64,000 nucleotides of DNA from RHKX01 sp041393495 (GCA_041393495.1 JAWKKA010000001.1:281877-345876), one strand, 5' to 3'; counted from the stretch's first letter, positions 1-9,286 are shown. The notes: generated from the letters alone by a model not told the origin. A program made the numbers and translations.

Positions 1-543
1 CACGGGCGACTCGGCGAGCAGCATCTCCTTGGTGAAGATCAGGTCGTTGCGGTTGTAGTCGGCCATCTCGTACTCGTGGCCCATCGTGATCGCGTCGAAC
101 GGGCAGGCGACCTCGCAGTAGCCGCAGAAGATGCAGCGGGCGAGGTTGATCTCGTAGACGGCGGCGTAGCGCTCGCCGGCCGAGACGCGGTTGTCGGGGT
201 CGTTCTCGGCGGCGACGACGCGGATGCAGTCGGCCGGGCAGGCGGCGGCGCAGAGCGAGCAGCCGACGCACTTCTCGAGCCCGGTGTCGGCGAAGCGGTG
301 GAGCTTGTGGCGGCCGCGGAAGCGCGGGTAGACCGGCGTCTTCTCCTCCGGGTACTGGATCGTCACCGGCCCCTCGACGATCCGGGCCATCGTCGTCTTC
401 AGCCCGCGCAGGGTCTCGCCGAACGCCCGGTAGGCGCCCTTGGCCCCGCCCGGCTCGGGCCCGCGCTGGACGCTGACGACCGAGTCGTCGGTCAGATAGG
501 GGAACTCGCGTCCCGCCCCGGGCTGTCCGTCGGTCTCCGCCAT
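1..543 (-). CDS. nuoI: NADH-quinone oxidoreductase subunit I (3' end cut off by window)
   Basis: This is the ferredoxin-like subunit of complex I that carries clusters N6a and N6b and passes electrons towards the quinone site. The start ATG is at 543; the frame runs off the left edge after about 181 residues, so the C-terminus is missing. Two 4Fe-4S motifs are visible, CVGCSLCAAACP near residue 92 and CIFCGYCEVACP near residue 137. The roughly 50 residues before the first conserved segment include 'EFPYLTDDSVVSVQRGP', a little longer than in short NuoI proteins. It is the last nuo gene visible and is separated from nuoH by a gene on the opposite strand (626-904), so it probably needs its own promoter. 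The family call is certain; only the end is unknown. Confidence 0.95.
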   Translation of the reverse strand, partial: MAETDGQPGAGREFPYLTDDSVVSVQRGPEPGGAKGAYRAFGETLRGLKTTMARIVEGPVTIQYPEEKTPVYPRFRGRHKLHRFADTGLEKCVGCSLCAAACPADCIRVVAAENDPDNRVSAGERYAAVYEINLARCIFCGYCEVACPFDAITMGHEYEMADYNRNDLIFTKEMLLAESPV

Positions 544-625
544 CACCCCCGATCCTACAATCGGCACCGATTCGGGTGCCGACGGACAGACCGGCGCCTT
601 GACCCGTGATGCCCCGGCGCCGACA

Positions 626-904
626 ATGGTTTCGATGACCGATTCGGAGCTACTCGAGCGGCTCGACCGCCACCTCGCGCGGGGTGACGAGATCGCGGCC
701 GAGCACCGGGCGTTCATCCGCGAGATGACGGTGCGCCAGGAGCGGGTGACCCGGCAGCTGGTCGAGCAGATCGGGGCGAGCACGGAGCAGATCGCGGCGA
801 ACACGGCCCGGGTCGAGGCCGGCACCGAGCAGCTGCGCGACCTCAACCTCGCGACCAGGCAGCGCACGCAGGCGATCGCCCGGATGCTCGACCGGCTCGG
901 CTGA
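626..904 (+). CDS. Small coiled-coil protein, unknown function
   Basis: I do not recognise this protein. It lies between nuoI and nuoH on the opposite strand. From ATG 626 it has 92 residues; ATG 635 (89 residues) and TTG 599 are alternative starts, and none has a convincing Shine-Dalgarno sequence. The sequence is charged and free of cysteine, with regular heptads (for example 'RQLVEQIGASTEQIAANTA'), so it should form one long amphipathic helix or coiled coil. It has no signal peptide or membrane segment. Codon third positions are strongly G/C like the neighbours, which supports real coding. It ends 10 bases before the convergent nuoH stop. Its location inside the nuo locus does not by itself imply a complex I role. 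Confidence 0.6.
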   Translation: MVSMTDSELLERLDRHLARGDEIAAEHRAFIREMTVRQERVTRQLVEQIGASTEQIAANTARVEAGTEQLRDLNLATRQRTQAIARMLDRLG

Positions 905-913
905 CCGACCCGG

Positions 914-1915
914 TCAGGCGACGACGACCAGCACCGCGGTGACGAGCGCGTTGACGGTCGCCAGGGGCAGCAGCACCTTCCAGCCGAGGCTCATCAGCTG
1001 GTCGTAGCGGAGCCGCGGCAGCGTCGCCCGGACCCAGATGAAGACGCAGAGGAGGATCAGGATCTTGACCAGCATCCAGATCGGCCCGAGCCAGTCGGGG
1101 CCGGGCCCGTGCCAGCCGCCGAGGAACATCGCCGCGGCGATCCCGGAGACGACGATCATCTCCATGTACTCGGCCATGAAGTAGGAGCCGAAGCGCATTC
1201 CCCCGTACTCGGTGTTGTAGCCGGCGACGAGCTCGGCGTCGGCCTCGGGGAGGTCGAACGGCGGCCGGTTCGTCTCGGCGAACCCCGCGACCATGAAGAT
1301 CAGGAAGCCGACGAACTGGGGGAGGACGTACCAGATCGTGTCGGCCTGGGCATTGGCGATGTCGACGAGGCTGAGCGAGCCGGCCATCATGATCACGCCG
1401 AGCAGCGCCAGCCCCATCGAGATCTCGTAGCTGATCAGCTGCGCGGCGGAGCGCATCGCGCCCATGAAGCTGTACTTCGAGCCCGACGCCCAGCCGCCGA
1501 GCAGGAGCCCGTAGAACGAGATCGCGCCGAACGCGAACGCGTAGAGGATCCCGATCGAGACGTCGATGCCGTAGAGGCCGACGTCGCCTCCGGCGACGTC
1601 GCCCCAGGGGATGATCGCGAGGACGGCGGTGGCGCTGAGGATCACCAGCGCCGGCGCGATCGCCCAGAGCACCGGGACGGCGGCCTCGGGCTTGTAGGCC
1701 TCCTTGCTGAGCAGCTTGACGACGTCGGCAAGCGGCTGCAGGAGCCCGTATGGGCCGACGCGGTTGGGGCCGTAGCGGGCCTGAAAGCGCCCGAGCAGCT
1801 TGCGCTCGAGGAGGAGGATCATCGGCACGATCCCGAGGATCACGGCGAAGATCACGATCGACTTGACGACCATGATCCAGCTCGCCTCGGCGAACCCGAC
1901 GTCGGCGACTACCAC
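914..1915 (-). CDS. nuoH: NADH-quinone oxidoreductase subunit H
   Basis: This 333-residue membrane subunit of complex I, with about eight transmembrane helices, forms much of the quinone-binding chamber and links the hydrophilic arm to the proton-pumping arm. The family signatures are clear: 'RYGPNRVGPYGLLQPLAD' near residue 50, and 'ETNRPPFDLPEADAELVAGY' followed by 'NTEYGGMRF' near residue 215. The length is normal. The start at 1915 overlaps the nuoG stop by 7 bases, so translation is probably coupled to nuoG. Downstream, the operon is interrupted by the opposing small gene at 626-904. Confidence 0.97.
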   Translation of the reverse strand: MVVADVGFAEASWIMVVKSIVIFAVILGIVPMILLLERKLLGRFQARYGPNRVGPYGLLQPLADVVKLLSKEAYKPEAAVPVLWAIAPALVILSATAVLAIIPWGDVAGGDVGLYGIDVSIGILYAFAFGAISFYGLLLGGWASGSKYSFMGAMRSAAQLISYEISMGLALLGVIMMAGSLSLVDIANAQADTIWYVLPQFVGFLIFMVAGFAETNRPPFDLPEADAELVAGYNTEYGGMRFGSYFMAEYMEMIVVSGIAAAMFLGGWHGPGPDWLGPIWMLVKILILLCVFIWVRATLPRLRYDQLMSLGWKVLLPLATVNALVTAVLVVVA

Positions 1916-4536
1916 GAGGCCGGCTCCCGCCTGGTGACGATCAGCGCCGGCGCCGCCGGCGCGGCGCTCGCCTCGCCTTCGCCCGCGTCGGCCCCGCCCT
2001 CGCCGCCCTCGCCCGCGTCGGCCTTCGGCTCCGGCTCGGGGACCGGCGCCACGGACGCGATCCGGGCGCCGGCGAGGGCGCCGGCCGGCTCCTCGGCGGT
2101 GCCGCGGGCCAGGAAGGCGGTGCCCTCGAGCATCCGCTCGCGCAGGGCCACGGTTGCGATCAGGGACCGGCCGCCGGAGCCGACCTCGACGCGCTGGCCC
2201 TGCGTGACCCCGATCCGCTCGGCGTCGGCGGGGTTGAGCTCGAGCGTCTGCGCGACGGCGAGGAAGCGGAGCGCCGGGTTCTCCTCGGCCACGTAGTCGG
2301 CCCAGAGGTCCTTGTAGGTGCCGAGCCGGAGCTCCCCCTCCTGACCGAAGTCGGCAGGGCCGGCCGGCTGCCCCGCTGCCGACGCTCCCCGTCCGCCGCC
2401 GTCCTGCTCCTCGGCAGGCGCAAGGTCGTCGCCGGCGGATGCGGAGGCAGCGGGGCGTCCCGGCCGCTCCTGCCAGCGGGTCCCCGTGCCGCCGATCGCG
2501 TCGACGGTGATGCCGGCGTAGAACGGGACGTCGGCCGCGACGAGGTCGAAGAGCTCGCCGGCGGTGCCGGCGCCCGGGTCATCGCCGAGCCGTGCGGAGA
2601 GCTCGCTGAGCGCCTGCCAGAGCGGCCGGAGCGCGCCGGGGCGGGGGACCGACGGGCGAACGCGCTGCAGGCGACCGTCGGGGTGGGTGACCGTGCCCTC
2701 CTTCTCGGCGTGACCCTCGGCGGGCAGGTGAACGTCGGACGCCTTGGCGCTCGCGCCGGCGAACATCGAGATGCTGAGCACGAAGCGCGCCGCCGCCAGC
2801 GCCCGCTTCCAGCCGTCGGGGTCGTCGAAGTCGCGGACCGGATCGGCATCGGCAAGGATCAGCGCATCGATCTCGCCGGCCTCGAGCGCCGCCCGGATCT
2901 CGTCGGCCGAGCGGCCGCGCTCCGCCTCCGCGTAGCCGGGGCCGAAGCTCTCCGCGCAGCCGACCTCGCGGAGGCCGCGGCCGTTCGCCGCGAGCGGGAC
3001 CTCGTACAGCCCCCCACCATCGGCACCGGCGAGGTCGAGGGCGCCGGCGAGGTCGAGCAGTGCCGCGGCGGTCTCCTCGCGGTCGTCGCCGGCGAGCATC
3101 GACTCCCCCCAGACGACGACGAGTGGACCGCTGTCGGCGAGCGCGTCCGCGAACCCGGCGAGATCGGAGTGCCCCCCGCCGGAGACGATCGCCTCCGTCA
3201 GCTCCTCGATGAAGTGGCGCGCCTCGCCGGGCGCGTACCGTCGCGCCTCCAGGCAGCCGGCCGAGCCGATCGCCGCGCCGCCGTCGAGCGCCGTCGGTCG
3301 CTCGGTTGCGACGAGCAGCTTCGCGCCGCTGCGGCGCACGGCCTTGCGGATCCGCAGCTCGACGATCGGCATCTCGTGCATCGGATCGCAGCCGAGCACG
3401 AGGATCGCGCCGGCGTCGTCGATCGCGGCCGTCGCGACGGCGAGCTCCGGCGCGGCGAGCCGGCCGCGCGCGGCGCGACCGAGCCCGCGATGGGGGGTCG
3501 AGGCGACGTCGTGCGATCGCAGGGCGCCGCGGAGGAGCCGCTGGATCAGCCAGCCCTCCTCGTTGGAGGTGCCGCCGCCGACGATCGCCGCCGTCCGGCC
3601 GATCGCCGGCGCGAGGCCATCTGCCGCGCGCTCGAGCGCGTCCTCCCAGCCCGCCGGCTCGAGGCTGCCGCCGACGTTCACCTGCGGCGTCAGCGGCCGA
3701 TCCGGGCTCGAGAACATCTGAAAGCCGAAGCGACCCTTGTCGCAGAGCCAGCCGTCGTCGACGTCGGCGTTGTCGCGGGCGAGCGTCCTGACGACGCGCT
3801 CGTCGCGGACCGTGAACTTGACGTTGCACTGGCTCGGGCAGAGCGTGCAGACCGAGCCCGCGTCCTCGATGTCCCAGGGACGGGCGCGGAAGCGGTACGC
3901 CTGCGAGGTCAGCGCGCCGACGGGGCAGAGCTCGATGATGTTGCCGTGAAACGGCCCGATGTAGGGCCGGTCCTCATGGGTGCCGACGAAGCTCCGATCG
4001 CCGCGCTCGAGGAGCTGGAGCTGCTCGTCCTCGGCGACCTCCTGGCTGAAGCGGACGCAGCGGTAGCACATGATGCAGCGCTCGCGGTCGATCCGGATCA
4101 GCGGCGACAGCGGGATCGGCTTCTCGAAGTGGCGCTTCGGCTCGATCACGCGGCTCCGCCCGGTGCCCCAGCCCATCGAGATGTCCTGCAGCGGGCACTC
4201 GCCTCCCTTGTCGCAGACCGGGCAGTCGAGCGGGTGGTTGACGAGCAGGAACTCGACCACCGCGTTCTGGGTCTCCTTGACGCGGTCGGTCTGCGTGTAG
4301 ACGACCATGCCGTCGCGGACCGGGGTCGAGCAGGCGGTCTGCAGCTTCGGGATGCCCTCGATCTCGACGAGGCACATCCGGCAGGCGCCGACCGGGTTGC
4401 CGAGCTTCGGCTCGTAGCAGAAGACCGGGATCTCGACGTCGCCGTGCTTGGCGGCGTCGACGAGCATCGCCCCCTCGCTGGCCGCGATCTCGACGCCGTC
4501 GATGACGATCGTGATCGGCTTTCCGGGCGCGCTCAT
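1909..4536 (-). CDS. nuoG: NADH-quinone oxidoreductase subunit G
   Basis: This 875-residue iron-sulfur subunit of the complex I peripheral arm starts at ATG 4536, which overlaps the nuoF stop as ATGA. The N-terminus carries the 2Fe-2S site N1b (C40, C52, C55, C69) and the N5 site (H101, C105, C108, C114). These are followed by the paired 4Fe-4S motif 'CIMCYRCVRF' with a later 'CPVGAL'. A further CxxCxxxC...C set, 'CTLCPSQC' plus 'GWLCDKGRFGF', corresponds to the extra N7 cluster found in some bacteria. The rest is the degenerate molybdopterin-oxidoreductase-like domain. Two stretches look lineage-specific and disordered: a Gly/Ala/Glu-rich linker near 2340-2450 and an acidic Ala/Glu tail near 1950-2050. 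Neither disrupts the cluster ligands. Confidence 0.96.
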   Translation of the reverse strand: MSAPGKPITIVIDGVEIAASEGAMLVDAAKHGDVEIPVFCYEPKLGNPVGACRMCLVEIEGIPKLQTACSTPVRDGMVVYTQTDRVKETQNAVVEFLLVNHPLDCPVCDKGGECPLQDISMGWGTGRSRVIEPKRHFEKPIPLSPLIRIDRERCIMCYRCVRFSQEVAEDEQLQLLERGDRSFVGTHEDRPYIGPFHGNIIELCPVGALTSQAYRFRARPWDIEDAGSVCTLCPSQCNVKFTVRDERVVRTLARDNADVDDGWLCDKGRFGFQMFSSPDRPLTPQVNVGGSLEPAGWEDALERAADGLAPAIGRTAAIVGGGTSNEEGWLIQRLLRGALRSHDVASTPHRGLGRAARGRLAAPELAVATAAIDDAGAILVLGCDPMHEMPIVELRIRKAVRRSGAKLLVATERPTALDGGAAIGSAGCLEARRYAPGEARHFIEELTEAIVSGGGHSDLAGFADALADSGPLVVVWGESMLAGDDREETAAALLDLAGALDLAGADGGGLYEVPLAANGRGLREVGCAESFGPGYAEAERGRSADEIRAALEAGEIDALILADADPVRDFDDPDGWKRALAAARFVLSISMFAGASAKASDVHLPAEGHAEKEGTVTHPDGRLQRVRPSVPRPGALRPLWQALSELSARLGDDPGAGTAGELFDLVAADVPFYAGITVDAIGGTGTRWQERPGRPAASASAGDDLAPAEEQDGGGRGASAAGQPAGPADFGQEGELRLGTYKDLWADYVAEENPALRFLAVAQTLELNPADAERIGVTQGQRVEVGSGGRSLIATVALRERMLEGTAFLARGTAEEPAGALAGARIASVAPVPEPEPKADAGEGGEGGADAGEGEASAAPAAPALIVTRREPASW

Positions 4537-5879
4537 GCGCCGGCTCCGGCGGGCGCGGCCAGGGCCGGCTCGACGTCGAGCGTGGCCGCCCCGGACTCGC
4601 GGGCGCGGGCGATCGTCTCCTCGAACTCCGAGCGCCAGCGTCGGACCATCGAGCCGACCGGCATCGCCATCGCGTCGCCGAGCACGCAGAGGCAGTGACC
4701 GATGATGTTCTCCTGGACCGAGGCGATGATGTCGAGGTCCATCGGCGTCGCCTCGCCAGCGACGACGCGCTCGAGCATCTTCACGGTCCAGTTGGTCCCC
4801 TCCCGGCAGGGCGTGCACTTGCCGCATGACTCGTGCCGGTAGAAGCGCGCCGTGCGCAGCGCCATGTGCGGGATCGAGACGGTGTCGTCGGCGACGATGA
4901 TCGCTCCCGACCCGAGCATCGAGCCGGCCTCGGCGAGCGCCTCGAACGAGTAGGGGAGGTCGAGCTCCTCGGGGCCGAGGACCGGGGCCGAGGAGCCGCC
5001 CGGATACCACGCCTTGAGCTCCCGCCCCTCGGGTGGGCCGCCGGCGAGGCCGTAGATGATGTCGCGGGCGGGGATCCCGAGCTCGATCTCGTAGTTGCCG
5101 GGGCGGCGCACGCAACCCGAGATCGAGACGACCTTGGTGCCGGTCGACTGCTCGGTGCCGAAGCTCTTGAACCAGTCGGGCCCGTTGTTGACGATGTTCG
5201 GCAGGTTCATCAGCGTCTCGACGTTGTTGATCAGCGTCGGGCCGTCGTAGAGGCCCTGGATCGCCGGGAACGGGGGCTTCAGGCGCGGGTTTCCGCGCTT
5301 GCCCTCGAGCGAGTCGAGCAGCGCCGTCTCCTCGCCGCAGATGTAGGCGCCGGCGCCGCGGTGGACGAGCAGGTCGACGTCGATCTTCGTCCCGAGCACG
5401 CCCTCGCCGAGGTAGCCGGCGGCGTACGCCTCGGCGACGGCGGCGTCGAGGCGATCGGCGACCTCGGCGTACTCGCCGCGGATGTAGATGAAGGCACGGG
5501 TCGCGCCCGCCGCCATCGCGCCGATCGCGACGCCCTCGACGAGCCCGTGCGGGTTCTTGAACATCAGCTCGCGGTCCTTGAACGTCCCCGGCTCCGACTC
5601 GTCGGCGTTGCAGCACAGGTACTTGGCCATGTCCCCGTGCGGCAGGAAGCTCGCCTTCTTGCCCATCGAGAAGCCGGCGCCGCCGCGCCCGCGCAGGCCC
5701 GAGGCCTCGAACTCGCTGACCAGCTCCCCGGGCTCGCAGTCGCGGAAGGCCCGCTTCAGGGCCGTGTAGCCGCCGAGCTGCTCATAGGTCGCGATCGTGT
5801 GCAGGCCGGGCTCGTCGATATGCCGGAACAGGACCCGTGTCTCGAGCCCGCCAGCCCGCTGTTCACCCGACGTCGGCAC
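4533..5879 (-). CDS. nuoF: NADH-quinone oxidoreductase subunit F
   Basis: This is the NADH- and FMN-binding subunit at the tip of complex I. GTG at 5879 gives 448 residues, the usual size. The frame is open further upstream, but that part has no NuoF similarity and runs under the YczE-like gene on the other strand. Visible motifs are 'GLRGRGGAGFSMGKKASF' for FMN/NADH binding near residue 75, 'AYICGEETALLDSLEGKRG' in the middle, and the N3 cluster ligands 'ESCGKCTPCREGTNW' with 'GHCLCVLGD' near the C-terminus. It overlaps nuoG by 4 bases. Because the YczE-like gene separates it from nuoE, nuoF-G-H may have a separate promoter between 5880 and 5997. Confidence 0.96.
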   Translation of the reverse strand: MPTSGEQRAGGLETRVLFRHIDEPGLHTIATYEQLGGYTALKRAFRDCEPGELVSEFEASGLRGRGGAGFSMGKKASFLPHGDMAKYLCCNADESEPGTFKDRELMFKNPHGLVEGVAIGAMAAGATRAFIYIRGEYAEVADRLDAAVAEAYAAGYLGEGVLGTKIDVDLLVHRGAGAYICGEETALLDSLEGKRGNPRLKPPFPAIQGLYDGPTLINNVETLMNLPNIVNNGPDWFKSFGTEQSTGTKVVSISGCVRRPGNYEIELGIPARDIIYGLAGGPPEGRELKAWYPGGSSAPVLGPEELDLPYSFEALAEAGSMLGSGAIIVADDTVSIPHMALRTARFYRHESCGKCTPCREGTNWTVKMLERVVAGEATPMDLDIIASVQENIIGHCLCVLGDAMAMPVGSMVRRWRSEFEETIARARESGAATLDVEPALAAPAGAGA

Positions 5880-5997
5880 CTCGCGAAACCTACCGGAACC
5901 GGCTTTCGGCGCCACATCATGCGGATCGTCGCGAGCGCCCGCCGCGGACGCCGCCGGCGCCCGGCGCGGTCGGCCCCGCGGGCGCGAGACTGACGGG

Positions 5998-6705
5998 GTG
6001 AATCCGTCGCGCGAGCCCCTGCCGGTCGGCCTCTGGGTGCCGACGCCCGCCCGGCTGCTGCGCCTGCTGCTCGGCCTGGCGCTGTTCGGGCTCGGCGAGG
6101 CCTGCCTGGTGGCGGCCGCGCTCGGCAACTCACCGTGGACCGTCCTCGCCCAGGGCATCTCCCTGCACAGCCCGCTCAGCATCGGCGCCGCCACCGTCGC
6201 GATCAGCTTCGTGGTCCTGCTGCTCTGGGTTCCGCTGCGCCAGCCGCCCGGCCTCGGCACCGTCGCCAACGCGGTCGGCATCGGCCTGGCGCTACAGGCG
6301 GCCCTGCTCGTCCTGCCCGAGCATCCCGGCGGGGTGGTCCGCTGGGCGCTGCTGGCCGCCGGGGTGGCGATCGTCGGCCTCGGCAGCGGCTTCTACCTGA
6401 CCGCCGCGCTGGGGCCGGGACCGCGCGACGGCCTGATGACGGGCCTTCATCGTCGCAGCGGCCGCTCGCTGCGGCTCGTGCGCGGCACGATCGAGGTCAG
6501 CGTCCTCGTCGCCGGCTGGCTGCTGGGCGGGACCGTCGGCGTCGGCACCCTGGCCTTCGCGCTCGCGGTCGGCCCCTGCGTGCAGCTCGCGGTCGAGCGC
6601 CTCTCGACTCCGGAGTGGCGCGCTCTCGATCGCCGCCGCCGCTTCGAGGCGGGCCTGCTGGCGCCCGAGGACCTCGCCGAGGATCGGGCCGGCGAGGCGT
6701 TCTGA
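5998..6705 (+). CDS. YczE/YitT-like integral membrane protein
   Basis: This 235-residue membrane protein is encoded against the nuo operon, between nuoE and nuoF. The GTG at 5998 follows 'GACGGG' and precedes the first hydrophobic helix; the frame is open upstream but lacks membrane character. About five transmembrane segments are apparent (residues roughly 15-38, 57-75, 80-102, 112-134 and 158-190). The loop 'LGPGPRDGLMTGL' is a strong signature of the YczE/YyaS/YitT group. The function of that family is unsettled. The tail after the last helix is short and charged. Family assignment is fairly secure; the role and any link to complex I are unknown. Confidence 0.82.
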   Translation: MNPSREPLPVGLWVPTPARLLRLLLGLALFGLGEACLVAAALGNSPWTVLAQGISLHSPLSIGAATVAISFVVLLLWVPLRQPPGLGTVANAVGIGLALQAALLVLPEHPGGVVRWALLAAGVAIVGLGSGFYLTAALGPGPRDGLMTGLHRRSGRSLRLVRGTIEVSVLVAGWLLGGTVGVGTLAFALAVGPCVQLAVERLSTPEWRALDRRRRFEAGLLAPEDLAEDRAGEAF

Positions 6706-6745
6706 GGAGCGTCGCCGCCGGCTGCGGCGACGGCGCCGGGGCGGC

Positions 6746-7435
6746 TCAGCCCGTCCCGGCCACCCGCGGGTCCGGCTCGCCCTCGGGGCCGCCGGCGAGC
6801 GGCCGCTTCGCCATCGCCCGGTCGGCGAGCACCTCGGCGCCGCTTTGCAGCCCCTCGACGACGCTCGCGGCGTCGGCCTCGGTGAGCGGGCCGTAGTAGC
6901 GCTCGTCGATGGAGACCATCGGCGCGAGGTCGCAGGCGCCGAGGCACTCGAACCCGCTGACGAAGATCTCGCCGTCGGCGGAGAGGGCGCCGCCGTGGCC
7001 GGCGGCCTCGCGGTCGGCGCCGGTCGCCGCGCAGAAGGCGTCGAGGAGCTGATCGCCGCCGCGCATCCAGCAGGAGATGTTGGTGCAGACGAGGACCCGG
7101 TGGCGTCCCGCCGGCTCGAGGTGGAAGAGGTCGTAGAAGCTCGCCACCGACTCGAGGTAGGCGGCGGTGATCCCCATCACCGCGGCGCCCTGGCGGATCC
7201 CCTCGGGCGTGCACCAGCCGTAGCGCCGCTGGATCGCCCAGAGCGTCGGGATCGACGCCGAGCGGACCTGCGGGTAGCGGGCCATGATCGCCTCGATCTC
7301 GGCGCGGAGGTCGTCGGGGACGTCGACCTCGTGGCCTTCGGGAACCTCGACCGGGGCGCCCTCGGCGACGCCGGGATGGGCGCGCGGATCGGCCGGCGGC
7401 CGCGCGTGCTCGCCGCCCGGCGCCTGTTCGCTCAC
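6746..7435 (-). CDS. nuoE: NADH-quinone oxidoreductase subunit E
   Basis: This thioredoxin-fold 2Fe-2S subunit (cluster N1a) partners NuoF in the NADH-oxidising module. GTG 7435 overlaps the nuoD stop as GTGA and gives 229 residues. The four cluster cysteines are visible in 'VCTNISCWMRGG' (C-x4-C) and 'ECLGACDLAPM' (C-x3-C). The N-terminal 45 residues are a Pro/Glu-rich extension, and the last 25 or so form a low-complexity tail, so the protein is longer than a minimal NuoE of about 160 residues. After it the operon is interrupted by the convergent YczE-like gene ending at 6705, leaving a 40-base gap. Confidence 0.95.
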   Translation of the reverse strand: MSEQAPGGEHARPPADPRAHPGVAEGAPVEVPEGHEVDVPDDLRAEIEAIMARYPQVRSASIPTLWAIQRRYGWCTPEGIRQGAAVMGITAAYLESVASFYDLFHLEPAGRHRVLVCTNISCWMRGGDQLLDAFCAATGADREAAGHGGALSADGEIFVSGFECLGACDLAPMVSIDERYYGPLTEADAASVVEGLQSGAEVLADRAMAKRPLAGGPEGEPDPRVAGTG

Positions 7436-8745
7436 CGGTCGATCCCCCCGAGGATCGGGTCGAGCATCGCCAGGTTCGCGATCAGGTCGGCGACGTAGCC
7501 GCCGACGCACATCTCGCGCAGCGCCTGCAGGTTGACGAACGAGGGATCGCGCATGTGGACGCGGACCGGCTTCGACGAGCCGTCGGCGACCAGGAAGACC
7601 CCGTACTCGCCGCGCGGCCCCTCGATCGGGAAGTAGACCTCGCCGGGCGGCACCCGAAAGCCCTCGGTGACGAGCTTGAAGTGGTGGATCAGCGCCTCCA
7701 TCGACGTCGAGAGCTCGGAGCGCGGCGGCAGCGCGACCTTGCGGTCGTCGGCGATCCACGGCCCCTCCGGGAGGCCGTCGATCGCCTGCTCGATGATCCG
7801 CACCGACTCGCGCATCTCGATCAGCCGGACGCGGTAGCGATCGTAGTTGTCGCCGACCGTCCCGATCGGGACGTTGAAGTCGAACTCCCCGTAGGGGAGG
7901 TAGCCGGAGACCTTGCGGAGGTCCCAGGGCTCGCCGGCGGCGCGCAGCAGCGGGCCGGTGACGCCGAGCTCGAGCAGCCGCTCGCGCGGGACGGCCCCGA
8001 CGTTCTTGGTCCGCTGCAGGAAGATCTCGTTGTGGTCGATCAGCTCCATGTACTGGTCGATCCGCTCCGGCATCTCGGCGCAGAACGCCCGGACCCGCTC
8101 CGCGAACCCGACCGGGATGTCCTCGGCGACGCCGCCGACCTGGAAGTAGCGGGTGTGCATGCGCTGGCCCGACGACATCTCGAACAGGTCGAGGACCGTG
8201 TCGCGCTCGCGGAAGCAGTACCAGAACATCGAGATCGCGCCGAGGTCGAGCGCGGTCGTCCCGAGCCAGACGAGGTGCGAGTGGATCCGGTTCAACTCCA
8301 TGTGGAGGATCCGCAGCCAGGCGGCCCGAGGCGGGAGCTCGAGCTCGAGCAGCGTCTCGGTCGCCCCGCAGAAGGCCTCCATGTTGAAGTAGTAGGACAG
8401 GTAGTCCATCCGCTCGATGAACGGGATCACCTTCCAGTAGCTCTTGTCCTCGCACGACTTCTCGATCCCGGTGTGGACGTAGCCCATCACCGGCTTGAGG
8501 TCGCGGACGACCTCGCCCTCGAGGCTGACCAGGAGCCGGAGCACGCCGTGGGTGGCCGGGTGATGCGGCCCCATGTTGATCGTGAACAGCTCCTCCTCGC
8601 GCTCGAGCGCGGTCCGCTCGATCGGCGAGGTGCCGATCACCTGCGCCTCGGTGCGACCGACCGCGTCGCGGCCGAGCTGCTCCGGCGTTCGCGTCGTGTC
8701 GGCGTACTCGGGGGTGATCCCGGGTGTCTCGGTCTTCGGGTTCAT
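7432..8745 (-). CDS. nuoD: NADH-quinone oxidoreductase subunit D
   Basis: This 437-residue subunit of the complex I peripheral arm, the 49-kDa homologue related to NiFe-hydrogenase large subunits, forms the quinone site together with NuoB and NuoH. The key segment 'MGPHHPATHGVLRLLVSLEG' near residue 57 contains the quinone-contacting His. 'SCEDKSYWKVIPFIERMDY' and the C-terminal 'LNRIHSH...' and 'DPSFVNLQALREMC...GGIDR' regions are also typical. The first 45 residues are variable and polar. The start ATG at 8745 lies 10 bases after the nuoC stop, and the stop overlaps the nuoE start. Confidence 0.97.
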   Translation of the reverse strand: MNPKTETPGITPEYADTTRTPEQLGRDAVGRTEAQVIGTSPIERTALEREEELFTINMGPHHPATHGVLRLLVSLEGEVVRDLKPVMGYVHTGIEKSCEDKSYWKVIPFIERMDYLSYYFNMEAFCGATETLLELELPPRAAWLRILHMELNRIHSHLVWLGTTALDLGAISMFWYCFRERDTVLDLFEMSSGQRMHTRYFQVGGVAEDIPVGFAERVRAFCAEMPERIDQYMELIDHNEIFLQRTKNVGAVPRERLLELGVTGPLLRAAGEPWDLRKVSGYLPYGEFDFNVPIGTVGDNYDRYRVRLIEMRESVRIIEQAIDGLPEGPWIADDRKVALPPRSELSTSMEALIHHFKLVTEGFRVPPGEVYFPIEGPRGEYGVFLVADGSSKPVRVHMRDPSFVNLQALREMCVGGYVADLIANLAMLDPILGGIDR

Positions 8746-8755
8746 CGGATCGCCG

Positions 8756-9286
8756 TCACTTCGTCCAGCCCGGGACCGAGTCCTCGGTGTTCGTGAAGAT
8801 CACCGGCTCGCCGCCGACCGGGAAGTCGCGCCGCTGCGGATGGCCGACGTAGTCCTCGGGCATCAGGATCCGGCGCATGTCGGGATGGCCGCGGAAGTGG
8901 ATGCCGAAGAAGTCGTAGACCTCGCGCTCCTGGAAGTCGGCGGTCGGGAAGAGGTCGACGACCGAGTCGAGCTCGGGCATCGTGCCGTCGCCGCCGTCGG
9001 GCACGAGCGCCTTGACGCGGAGCCGCTCGACCCGGGCCATGTTGAGCAGCTCGTAGTGGACGGCGAAGCGGGGCTCGGCGGGCAGGTAGTCGGCGGCGTG
9101 GAGGCTCGTCAGGGCCCGGTACTCGTGGCCGGGCGAGTCCCGCAGGTGGGCGAGCACCTCGCGGATCCGGTCCTTGTCGGCGAGCAGCGCCGCCTGCCCG
9201 TGCTCGTAGGTCGAGCCGACCACGGCACCCTGATGGCGGCCGTTGATCTCGTGGGCGATCAGCTCGAGCCCGGGCGCGTCAGGCAT
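8756..9286 (-). CDS. nuoC: NADH-quinone oxidoreductase subunit C
   Basis: This 176-residue 30-kDa subunit of complex I is a structural partner of NuoB and NuoD. The diagnostic C-terminal block 'EVYDFFGIHFRGHPDMRRIL' is followed by 'PEDYVGHPQRRDFP', which is the NuoC signature. NuoC and NuoD are separate genes here, not fused as in enterobacteria. The ATG at 9286 overlaps the end of nuoB by 8 bases, so translation is likely coupled. Confidence 0.96.
   Translation of the reverse strand: MPDAPGLELIAHEINGRHQGAVVGSTYEHGQAALLADKDRIREVLAHLRDSPGHEYRALTSLHAADYLPAEPRFAVHYELLNMARVERLRVKALVPDGGDGTMPELDSVVDLFPTADFQEREVYDFFGIHFRGHPDMRRILMPEDYVGHPQRRDFPVGGEPVIFTNTEDSVPGWTK

Noticed and set aside
5880..6281. 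NuoF extended upstream by about 130 residues
   Set aside because: The extra residues lack NuoF similarity and lie opposite the YczE-like gene; GTG 5879 gives the normal length.
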